From: an uncultured Ruminococcus sp.
GTDB lineage: Bacteria; Bacillota; Clostridia; Oscillospirales; Acutalibacteraceae
Assembly: GCA_902783065.1 (NCBI GenBank)
Contig: CACZPV010000055.1
Span: 1-7,657 of the forward strand
DNA: 7,657 nt
Reading direction: 5' to 3'
The position numbers were made by a program, and so were the translations under genes. Positions within the stretch are counted from its first letter, which is position 1. Each line of letters starts with the position of its first letter. The notes under the pieces are model-generated. The model saw only the letters and a program-made list of their open reading frames with translations. It was not told the DNA's origin and did no database searches. Shown piece by piece: positions 1-5,456 of this stretch.

Positions 1-1
1 A

Positions 2-1063
2 AAAGCTGCACAAGTTGCTGTGGAAGCTGTAAAAAATAGCGATGAACTGAGCAATAAAACAGATAAAAAAGAAGAAACTGCTGATATCGGGAAAACCAAT
101 ACGGTTTCTGACATAACAGACCATCCTTCCTCAACCACCGCTCATGACAGGCAGGATGAAGAAGAAAACAAAAAAGAATCAGCATCTGCATCATCAGATA
201 CTGAACAAAAACAAGATAAGCTCCAGTCGGAAAAGCCTGCGGAAGTAACTGAAAGCGTCATCAATGAAGCAGAGAAAACACCTGATGCCGATCCGGTTAA
301 AGAAACATCCTTGCAGTCAGAAGAAAAAGAATCTTCTTCCGAATCTGAAAAAACAGAGCAGATAACGGAGCCTGACACTGCCCGTAAAGAACAATCCGTG
401 ACAGATAAGGAATACCAGCCGGAAGAAAACTCCGCAGCACAGACGGAATCCGATGATGCACATGAAAAAGATAAAAGCGCATTGGATGAAGTCAAAGAGA
501 ACAAAGATGAAAAAACAGTATCCGAACCAGAGGAGCCGCCCTTTATATTTGAACGGGACTCCGGTATTGTATTTGAACTGCCTGATACATTCTTCGCATC
601 ACCTGTCGAACCCAGAAATGAATATCTGACAATCATCCCCAGTCTGGAAAGTGTCAATGCAGACGAATATAACAAAATTATGGAAGATATTTTCAGCGGT
701 AAAATTGATCCTGATACCCTCGTAAATCAGGAATCCGGACAGTCAGCAGCAAATGCTCCCGATGTCACCGAAGCACCTGTTGACCCTGAAGCTGCACAGG
801 ATAAATTGCCGGAAAAAGCAAAGGAAACAGCTTCCGCCCAAAACCGGCTTTCCCCTGAAACAAAAAATCCGGAATCAGCAGAAAAAAACACCGCAGATAA
901 TCCCGGTGAGAATGATGAGGAGCATACGCCTGACCCGTTTGCCCCCGGTTCGGAGGAAATCCCACTGAAAGATCTTGAAGCAAAAAACGATGAAAAAATC
1001 GGAAGCAAACTCAAAAAATCTATTGGCAAATTATTCGTAACAGCCGATGGAGAAGAAGAATAA
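2..1063 (+). CDS. Acidic, low-complexity protein of unknown function (5' end outside the window)
   Basis: I do not recognise this protein. The reading frame is open to the left edge. A GTG at 20 is a possible start, but it has no Shine-Dalgarno sequence before it and in-frame sense codons continue upstream, so the true start is probably outside the window. Counted from that GTG there are 347 residues, dominated by Glu, Asp, Lys, Ser, Thr, Pro and Ala, with no Cys or Trp. This suggests a highly charged, largely disordered chain. Residues about 173-236 are different: a more hydrophobic island (PPFIFERDSGIVFELPDTFF, then EYLTIIPSLE and YNKIMEDIFSGKIDP) that could fold or bind a partner. The C-terminus has a short basic, amphipathic-looking stretch (SKLKKSIGKLFV, about 329-340) before an acidic tail. 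No membrane segment is visible in the part seen. The stop codon is 14 bp before the pyrC start, so the two are probably co-transcribed. Function and any N-terminal domain are unknown. Confidence 0.8.
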   Translation, partial: KAAQVAVEAVKNSDELSNKTDKKEETADIGKTNTVSDITDHPSSTTAHDRQDEEENKKESASASSDTEQKQDKLQSEKPAEVTESVINEAEKTPDADPVKETSLQSEEKESSSESEKTEQITEPDTARKEQSVTDKEYQPEENSAAQTESDDAHEKDKSALDEVKENKDEKTVSEPEEPPFIFERDSGIVFELPDTFFASPVEPRNEYLTIIPSLESVNADEYNKIMEDIFSGKIDPDTLVNQESGQSAANAPDVTEAPVDPEAAQDKLPEKAKETASAQNRLSPETKNPESAEKNTADNPGENDEEHTPDPFAPGSEEIPLKDLEAKNDEKIGSKLKKSIGKLFVTADGEEE

Positions 1064-1077
1064 CCGGAGGTGCTTAT

Positions 1078-2340
1078 ATGGCAGATATACTGATTAAAAA
1101 TGTATACATTATCGACCCGGATAACAATACCAACAATATGGGTGACATCTTTATCAAAAACGGTGTATTCGCTGATCCTGAAACCGCTGAAGGAAATGTT
1201 GAAATTATAAATGGTTCGGGATTGAAAGCGGCTCCCGGACTGGTTGATCTGCACGTTCACCTGAGAGATCCCGGTCAGACTGATAAGGAGGATATTCTCA
1301 GCGGATGCCGTGCAGCAGCAGCCGGCGGTGTTACAAGCCTTCTCGCTATGCCAAATACTGTGCCGACAGTAGATTCCCCTGGAACAGTAGAATATATAAA
1401 AAACAAGGCAAAGGATGCTGACGCTCATGTCTACGTTGTCGGCTCCATCACCAAAGGACTTGGCGGTCATGAGGCAACCGATATTGATGCACTTTATGAA
1501 GCCGGCATTGACGCTCTTTCTGATGACGGGCGACCGGTATTGGACACTTCAATCATGGTAAAGGCTATGCAAAAAGCTGCTGAGCTTAATATTCCCGTCA
1601 CTGCCCACTGTGAGGACCCTTATCTTGCAGGCGGTAAGGTGAACGAAGGAGATATTTCTGTGCAGCTCGGCATAAAAGGAATGCCAAGAGCCGCAGAAGA
1701 CGCTGGTACTGCAAGAGAATTATCACTTGCCGCTGCTTACGATGTACCAATTCACATCTGCCATGTCAGCACCTGTACTTCCGCCAACATGATCCGTGAT
1801 GCAAAAAAAGCAGGCGTCAAAGTCACCGCAGAAACAGCACCGCATTATCTTATGCTGACAGAACAAGAGCTTCTTAAAAAGGATGCGGACTACAGAATGA
1901 ATCCCCCGCTCAGAACCGAACGTGACCGTCTCGCAATGATTGAAGCACTGAAAGACGGTACAATTGATGCAATCGCTACCGATCACGCACCGCATACTCC
2001 GGATGAAAAAGCGGATTTTGAAAATGCTCCGAACGGTTCTATCGGTATGGAAACCTCTTTTGCAGCTGCCTATACCGTACTTGTCAAAGGCGGTGTTATG
2101 AGCGAGGGTGAACTGATTCAGAAAATGTCCTGCAATCCCGCTGCTATTCTTGGTATTCCTGCCGGAACAATGTATATCGGTGCGCCCGCTGACCTTTTCC
2201 TTTATAAGGAGGAAGAATGGACAGTGGATCCTGAAAAGCTTCATGGTAAATCCAAAAATACACCTTTCAAGGGTATCCGTATGTATGCAAAAGTAAAAAT
2301 GACGATCTGCGGCGGCAAAATTGTCTATAGAGATCAATAA
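1078..2340 (+). CDS. pyrC: Dihydroorotase, class I (zinc amidohydrolase)
   Basis: Catalyses the reversible cyclisation of N-carbamoyl-L-aspartate to L-dihydroorotate, the third step of de novo pyrimidine synthesis, in the cytosol. The 420 residues match the usual length of the class I (PyrC of Gram-positive/Aquifex type) family. Metal ligands visible by motif: the HxH pair His59 and His61 in DLHVHLRDPG, Asp150 in LSDDG, His177 in VTAHCED, His229 in IHICHVS, and catalytic Asp302 in ATDHAPHT. Arg63 and Asn93 (in MPNT) fit the substrate-binding positions. The fold is an amidohydrolase TIM barrel (about 50-365) with flanking N- and C-terminal beta-sandwich strands. ATG at 1078 has GGAGG at 1066-1070 with 7 bp spacing, which fixes the start. 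It lies 14 bp after the acidic-protein gene and 146 bp before pyrF, the last enzyme of the same pathway. No key residue is missing. It could be confused with hydantoinase/allantoinase, but the DLHVHLRDPG motif and pyrF neighbour favour PyrC. Confidence 0.96.
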   Translation: MADILIKNVYIIDPDNNTNNMGDIFIKNGVFADPETAEGNVEIINGSGLKAAPGLVDLHVHLRDPGQTDKEDILSGCRAAAAGGVTSLLAMPNTVPTVDSPGTVEYIKNKAKDADAHVYVVGSITKGLGGHEATDIDALYEAGIDALSDDGRPVLDTSIMVKAMQKAAELNIPVTAHCEDPYLAGGKVNEGDISVQLGIKGMPRAAEDAGTARELSLAAAYDVPIHICHVSTCTSANMIRDAKKAGVKVTAETAPHYLMLTEQELLKKDADYRMNPPLRTERDRLAMIEALKDGTIDAIATDHAPHTPDEKADFENAPNGSIGMETSFAAAYTVLVKGGVMSEGELIQKMSCNPAAILGIPAGTMYIGAPADLFLYKEEEWTVDPEKLHGKSKNTPFKGIRMYAKVKMTICGGKIVYRDQ

Positions 2341-2344
2341 TTCT

Positions 2345-2473
2345 GATTGCCGGATATTCCATTCCGGACTTCAAAAGCAGTTATTTTCTGAAAATAACAA
2401 GCAACCTGAATCCGTACGGGTTCATCTTATCCAGTCGTTTTCGACGCAAAAGCTGCGAAAATGACGAATTACA
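2345..2473 (+). repeat. Dispersed repeat, copy 1 (between pyrC and pyrF)
   Basis: This stretch matches the left part of the element at 4505-4652 in three collinear blocks. GATTG (2345-2349) is followed after 13 bp by TCCG (2363-2366), with the same spacing as 4506-4510 and 4524-4527. TCAAAAGCAGTT (2371-2382) matches 4532-4544 with one extra A there. The block at 2438-2473 (TTTTCGACG, AAAAG, CGAAAATGACG, ATTACA) matches 4545-4580 with four mismatches in the last 32 bp. Copy 1 carries 55 bp (2383-2437) that copy 2 lacks. The copy stops exactly where the pyrF ribosome binding site begins (AAGGAGGA, 2473-2480). No right-hand terminal arm is seen here, so this copy is partial or degenerate. Confidence 0.7.
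2350..2465 (+). promoter_or_regulatory. Run of hairpins in the pyrC-pyrF gap
   Basis: Four inverted repeats lie in series in the 146-bp gap: CCGGA/TCCGG (2350-2354 with 2363-2367); GTTATTTT/AAAATAAC with a CTG loop (2380-2387 with 2391-2398); TGAATCC/GGGTTCA with a GTAC loop and one G-U pair (2407-2413 with 2418-2424); and GTCGTTTTCG/CGAAAATGAC with one G-U pair (2434-2443 with 2456-2465). The last ends 9 bp before the pyrF Shine-Dalgarno sequence. None is followed by a T-run, so none looks like a rho-independent terminator. I see no clear PyrR-binding loop. The stems could act in mRNA processing, stability or translation control, or simply be repeat-element structure. Confidence 0.5.
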
Positions 2474-2486
2474 AGGAGGAATAAAA

Positions 2487-3416
2487 ATGTCATTCGACAG
2501 ACTTATCAATAATATAAAACAAAAGCAGAACCCCACAGTAGCAGGATTGGATCCGAAACTGGATTACATCCCTGGATATATTAAAGAAAACTCTTATGCT
2601 AATTTCGGAAAAACTCTCGAAGGCGCCGCAGAAGCCCTTTTCGAGTTTAATAAGGGGCTTATTGACGCACTTTGTGATATTGTCCCTGCTGTAAAACCTC
2701 AGGCAGCTTATTATGAAATGTACGGCTGGCAGGGTGTTCGTATTCTTGAGCGCACAATTTCCTATGCAAAACAGAAGGGCATGTTTGTGATCACCGACGG
2801 AAAAAGAAATGACATAGGCACTACAATGGAGGCATATGCAAAAGCACATCTTGGCACTACCGATATTGAGGGGCAGGATATTTCTGCATTCGGTGCAGAC
2901 GCACTGACCGTAAACGGTTATCTGGGTACTGACGGCATAAAGCCGCTGCTTGAAATCTGCCAAAAAGATGATAAAGGTATTTTTGTTCTTGTCAAAACTT
3001 CAAATCCTTCATCAGGAGAACTTCAGGACAGGACACTTGACGATGGACTGACCGTATACAGAACAATGGGCAATATGTGTGAAAGCTGGGGCGCCCAGAC
3101 AACCGGAGAAACAGATTACTCCGGCGTCGGCGCAGTAGTAGGCGCTACTTATCCGGAACAGCTCGGTGAACTGAGAAAAACTCTCCCCCATACCTTCTTC
3201 CTTGTTCCCGGTTACGGCGCACAGGGCGGCGGAGCAAAAGATGTTGCACCTGCATTTGACGAAAACGGATCAGGCGCAATAATTAATTCCTCAAGAGGTA
3301 TAATGTGTGCATGGAAAAAAGAAGGATGTGACCCCACCGATTACGCACAGGCTGCAAGAAGGGAAGCAATCCGTATGAGAGATGAGATCATCTCCTTTAT
3401 AGGTGAGATCAGGTAA
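2487..3416 (+). CDS. pyrF: Orotidine 5'-phosphate decarboxylase, type 2
   Basis: Decarboxylates OMP to UMP, the last step of de novo pyrimidine synthesis. At 309 residues it belongs to the long subfamily (type 2) rather than the roughly 230-240-residue form of Bacillus and E. coli. The TIM-barrel motifs appear in order: AGLDPKLDYIP (19-29); AVKPQAAYYE with Lys70; the catalytic DGKRND signature with Asp104, Lys106 and Asp109 (the D-x-K-x-x-D charge network); ALTVNGYLG (139-147); VLVKTSNPSSGELQ (167-180); the phosphate-binding VPGYGAQGGG (240-249); and INSSRGIM (266-273). The ATG at 2487 has AAGGAGGA at 2473-2480, 6 bp upstream, so the start is secure. Its neighbour pyrC acts in the same pathway. 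The pyrC-pyrF gap is long and structured, so pyrF may be controlled partly on its own. DegV follows 57 bp later. Confidence 0.96.
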   Translation: MSFDRLINNIKQKQNPTVAGLDPKLDYIPGYIKENSYANFGKTLEGAAEALFEFNKGLIDALCDIVPAVKPQAAYYEMYGWQGVRILERTISYAKQKGMFVITDGKRNDIGTTMEAYAKAHLGTTDIEGQDISAFGADALTVNGYLGTDGIKPLLEICQKDDKGIFVLVKTSNPSSGELQDRTLDDGLTVYRTMGNMCESWGAQTTGETDYSGVGAVVGATYPEQLGELRKTLPHTFFLVPGYGAQGGGAKDVAPAFDENGSGAIINSSRGIMCAWKKEGCDPTDYAQAARREAIRMRDEIISFIGEIR

Positions 3417-3473
3417 AGTAAACTGTATCTGCCAAAAAACAGAAACCTGCACAAGAATATTACGGAGGAAGTT

Positions 3474-4349
3474 ATGAAAAAAACAGCAATTGCAACAGAC
3501 AGCAACAGCGGCATTATGCAGGAAGAAGCTGATCAGCTCGGGATATTCCTGATGCCCATGTCTTTTAACGTAAACGGTAAGGATTATATAGAAAATGTAG
3601 ATATTACATATAAAGAATTTTATAAGATAATTGCCGACAGCAAAACAACGGTTTCCACAACACAGCCCTCTCCGGGTCAGCTGACAGAATTATGGAATAG
3701 TATCCTTAAAGACTATGACGAGATTGTTTATATTCCGATGTCCTCAGGACTGTCAAGTTCGTGTCAGACAGCTAAAATGCTTGCTGCATCCGAATACGAA
3801 GGCAAAGTATTTGTTGTTGATAACCATAGAATATCCGTCACTCAATTCCAGTCGGTTATTGATGCCAAAGAAATGGCAGAAAACGGACAGGAAGGTTCGG
3901 AAATCTGTCGCAAGCTCGAAGCAGACGGCGGTGAATCAAGCATTTATATTATGGTCAACAAACTTACCTTTCTCAAAAGAGGCGGCAGAGTAACGGCAGC
4001 CGGAGCGCTGATTGCTAATGTAATGAACCTTAAGCCTATACTACAGATACAGGGCGAAAAGCTGGATGCTTATGCCAAATCAAGAGGCACCAAAACTGCA
4101 AAGAAGGCTATGATAGAAGCCATGAAAAAAGACTTTGAGGTACGCTTTAAAGACGAGATTTCAGCAGGACAGATGACACTTCATGCATCATATTCCGATA
4201 TGAAGCTGTTCGAGGTTGAAACATGGGTAAATGATATACGGGAAGCCTTTCCGGAATTTGAAGTTCACGCTGCACCGCTCTCACTGAGTATCGGATGTCA
4301 TATAGGACCCGGCTCCCTTGCCATAGCCTGCGCCAAAAGGACAATATAA
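3474..4349 (+). CDS. DegV family protein (FakB-like fatty-acid-binding protein)
   Basis: The 291 residues have the usual DegV length and the family's landmarks: an N-terminal TDSNSGI (8-14), STTQPSPG (61-68), the PMSSGLSSSCQTA loop (88-100), the LKRGGRVTAAGA motif (167-178), and the C-terminal SIGCHIGPGSLAIAC (272-286). Members bind a fatty acid between two domains. In Gram-positive bacteria FakB proteins present it to the kinase FakA, making acyl-phosphate for phospholipid synthesis. The TTQPS and SSGLSSS segments correspond to the carboxylate-binding part of the pocket, and the Arg-rich LKRGGR to the region that contacts the kinase. No FakA gene is in view, and Clostridia often carry several DegV paralogues, so the ligand and partner are unknown. 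GGAGG (3464-3468) sits 5 bp before the ATG. The gene is 57 bp after pyrF and is the last before a strong terminator, so it is probably the operon's final gene, with no obvious metabolic link to pyrimidines. Confidence 0.93.
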   Translation: MKKTAIATDSNSGIMQEEADQLGIFLMPMSFNVNGKDYIENVDITYKEFYKIIADSKTTVSTTQPSPGQLTELWNSILKDYDEIVYIPMSSGLSSSCQTAKMLAASEYEGKVFVVDNHRISVTQFQSVIDAKEMAENGQEGSEICRKLEADGGESSIYIMVNKLTFLKRGGRVTAAGALIANVMNLKPILQIQGEKLDAYAKSRGTKTAKKAMIEAMKKDFEVRFKDEISAGQMTLHASYSDMKLFEVETWVNDIREAFPEFEVHAAPLSLSIGCHIGPGSLAIACAKRTI

Positions 4350-4363
4350 TCATTCGCAAAAAG

Positions 4364-4407
4364 CCGCATCTCCGGAGCAATTACTCCGGAGATGCGGTAC
4401 AATTTTT
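4364..4407. terminator. Rho-independent terminator, probably bidirectional
   Basis: A perfect 14-bp stem (CCGCATCTCCGGAG at 4364-4377 with CTCCGGAGATGCGG at 4384-4397) encloses the 6-nt loop CAATTA. On the + strand it is followed by TACAATTTTT, giving a slightly displaced T-run (4403-4407) 15 bp after the degV stop codon. On the - strand the stem is followed by CTTTTT, from the A-run at 4358-4362. It can therefore stop the pyr-degV transcript and also catch transcription from the convergent ABC-F/membrane-protein unit. Confidence 0.92.
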
Positions 4408-4413
4408 CTGCCC

Positions 4414-4445
4414 ATTCCCCTGCCCCTTTCCACCGGGAGGGGGAT
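4414..4445. other. G/C-rich imperfect hairpin in the convergent intergenic region
   Basis: A C-run (CCCCT at 4417-4421, with a second CCCC at 4423-4426) can pair with AGGGG at 4438-4442, extended by AT/AT across single-base bulges. The patch is sharply G/C-rich between A/T-rich flanks. It has no T-run after it on either strand, so it is not a clear second terminator. It may be part of another dispersed intergenic repeat, but no second copy is in the window. Confidence 0.35.
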
Positions 4446-4489
4446 TGTTGTGAACGTCTGGGGTCGTGATAACCTGAAGATCATTTTAT

Positions 4490-4670
4490 AAAAAGAGTTA
4501 TAACCGATTGTAAAAAACCTACCTCCGAAAGTCAAAAAGCAGTTTTTTCGACGTAAAAGATACGAAAATGACGGATTACAGCGTAGAAAAATTGTAAAGC
4601 ATATGATATTAAAAAAACGCATGAATAAAGGATTTTCAGACTTTTACAATCGACTAAAAAAGAGTTATAA
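4490..4670. mobile_element. MITE-like element with inverted repeats and flanking 14-bp direct repeats
   Basis: An 11-bp perfect inverted repeat (CGATTGTAAAA at 4505-4515; TTTTACAATCG at 4642-4652) bounds a 148-bp segment. A further imperfect pair lies inside it: TCCGAAAGTC at 4524-4533 against GATTTTCAGA at 4631-4640, 8 of 10 positions pairing. Exact 14-bp direct repeats (AAAAAGAGTTATAA at 4490-4503 and 4657-4670) lie just outside, like a target-site duplication. There is no open reading frame for a transposase, so any movement would need help in trans. The fit is not perfect: 1 bp separates the left arm from its direct repeat and 4 bp separate the right arm from its own. The right direct repeat is the last coding stretch of the minus-strand membrane-protein gene. 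Class and transposase family are unknown. Confidence 0.5.
4506..4580 (+). repeat. Dispersed repeat, copy 2 (inside the inverted-repeat element)
   Basis: This is the counterpart of 2345-2473: GATTG at 4506, TCCG at 4524, TCAAAAAGCAGTT at 4532-4544 and TTTTCGACG through ATTACA at 4545-4580. It is compact and lacks the 55 bp present in copy 1. The TTTTCG/CGAAAA core stem is kept (4545-4550 with 4563-4568), but the outer stem of copy 1 is not. It is not followed by a Shine-Dalgarno sequence or a + strand gene, unlike copy 1. Confidence 0.7.
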
Positions 4671-5406
4671 AAATAGGTACAAGATACATCAAAGAACTAA
4701 GTAAATTAACTATTATTGAAAAAATACAAATTGCTTTTCCTGCTTTATTTTTCGGCGGAAGAGGCCGTCCATTCTTAACAGCCTCCTTTTCCTCTTTATT
4801 TGTCATAACCAGACCGGCTATTGCTAATATAAGTCCCAGCGGAAACATTCCGGCGGTGAAAAGAGAAATAATTCCTAAAATTAATCCAAATCCATCCTTT
4901 TGTGTTTTTGAAACACCTGTAGAATTGCTGCTGTAATTATGGTACATATTTACAGTCGTCTGCCGAAAGGTATCTTCTGATGGTACAGAATTGTCTGCGG
5001 ATGAATAGAATCCATTGTTTTCCCCTGCATAATTGTCAGATGCCGGTGCAGAAGAAGGCAGCGGAAAATTCGTACCGCCGTATTGCGGCACAGAAGGGGG
5101 CGGCGGAAAATTCGTACCGCCGTATTGCGGCGCAGAAGTAACAGGCGAAGCAAAATCAGTGCTGCGGGGCGGAGGAGCCGGTACATCCTGCGGAAAGGTA
5201 TTTTTTCTGAGTTCATCTTCCAAAGAAGAAATATCCGTTCCGTAATCATCGTAATCGTACGCATCTTTGTTATCGTACATATCAGATGTAAATGGATCCG
5301 CGTCTGAGTATGATTCATCTGATAAAGACGAATAGCTCGTTTTTTTAGGAGAAGATGTTTCAGGGAAAATTTCATCAAAGGACATTTCTGTTATATTTTT
5401 ACTCAT
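4654..5406 (-). CDS. Two-helix membrane protein with long disordered Pro/Ser/Asp-rich N-terminus
   Basis: The 250-residue protein has three parts. Residues 1-70 are acidic and rich in Ser, Asp and Tyr. Residues 71-170 are rich in Pro, Ser, Gly and Asn and include two copies of a 14-residue repeat built on PQYGGTNFP. The C-terminal part has two hydrophobic segments: about 173-201 (FGLILGIISLF, FPLGLILAIAGLVM) and about 224-249 (AICIFSIIVNLLSSLMYLVP). They are joined by a charged loop (NKEEKEAVKNGRPLPPKNKAGKA). This layout resembles DUF4190-type small membrane proteins, with the hydrophilic region probably cytoplasmic; its role is unknown. The frame is open back to an ATG at 5496, but that lies inside the ABC-F gene. 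The ATG at 5406 has GAAGTGAT just upstream (an extended Shine-Dalgarno match) and gives a 50-bp gap after ABC-F, so I chose it. The last codons lie in a 14-bp direct repeat, and the stop TAG lies at the edge of the inserted element. Confidence 0.8.
   Translation of the reverse strand: MSKNITEMSFDEIFPETSSPKKTSYSSLSDESYSDADPFTSDMYDNKDAYDYDDYGTDISSLEDELRKNTFPQDVPAPPPRSTDFASPVTSAPQYGGTNFPPPPSVPQYGGTNFPLPSSAPASDNYAGENNGFYSSADNSVPSEDTFRQTTVNMYHNYSSNSTGVSKTQKDGFGLILGIISLFTAGMFPLGLILAIAGLVMTNKEEKEAVKNGRPLPPKNKAGKAICIFSIIVNLLSSLMYLVPIFITLF
5049..5132 (-). repeat. In-frame 42-bp tandem repeat (two units)
   Basis: Units 5049-5090 and 5091-5132 share an exact 29-bp core (5061-5089 and 5103-5131). Each encodes 14 residues centred on PQYGGTNFP in the membrane protein. 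The start of a third unit (CAGAAG at 5133-5138) follows. The near-identical DNA suggests a recent duplication by slippage or recombination in a linker region, so copy number may vary between strains. Confidence 0.85.
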
Positions 5407-5456
5407 TTCATCACTTCTTTCATTATTTTTTCGTAATAGGCTTCCGGATTTTTTAA

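Noticed and set aside
142..1470. Long minus-strand open frames (142-675 and 727-1470) opposite the acidic gene and pyrC
   Set aside because: They lie antisense to better-supported genes. The composition (Ser/Cys/Phe-rich) is what the complement of Glu/Lys/Ser-rich codons gives, there are no recognisable motifs, and one frame overlaps the highly conserved start of pyrC.
2341..2486. Known riboswitch or PyrR attenuator before pyrF
   Set aside because: No T-run terminator, no recognised aptamer core and no PyrR-type binding-loop sequence could be found; only generic hairpins are visible.
1723..2963. Minus-strand open frames opposite pyrC (1723-2337) and pyrF (2490-2963)
   Set aside because: Antisense shadows of confidently identified enzymes, with no family motif.
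4350..4622. A 90-residue minus-strand open frame across the convergent intergenic region
   Set aside because: It runs through the terminator stem, the G/C-rich hairpin and the inverted-repeat element. I see no Shine-Dalgarno sequence or domain, and the residues reflect structured non-coding DNA.
4950..5378. Open frames on both strands overlapping the repeat-rich part of the membrane-protein gene
   Set aside because: Alternative frames of low-complexity, repeated DNA. The repeat period of 42 bp keeps every frame open, and the products look like artefacts.
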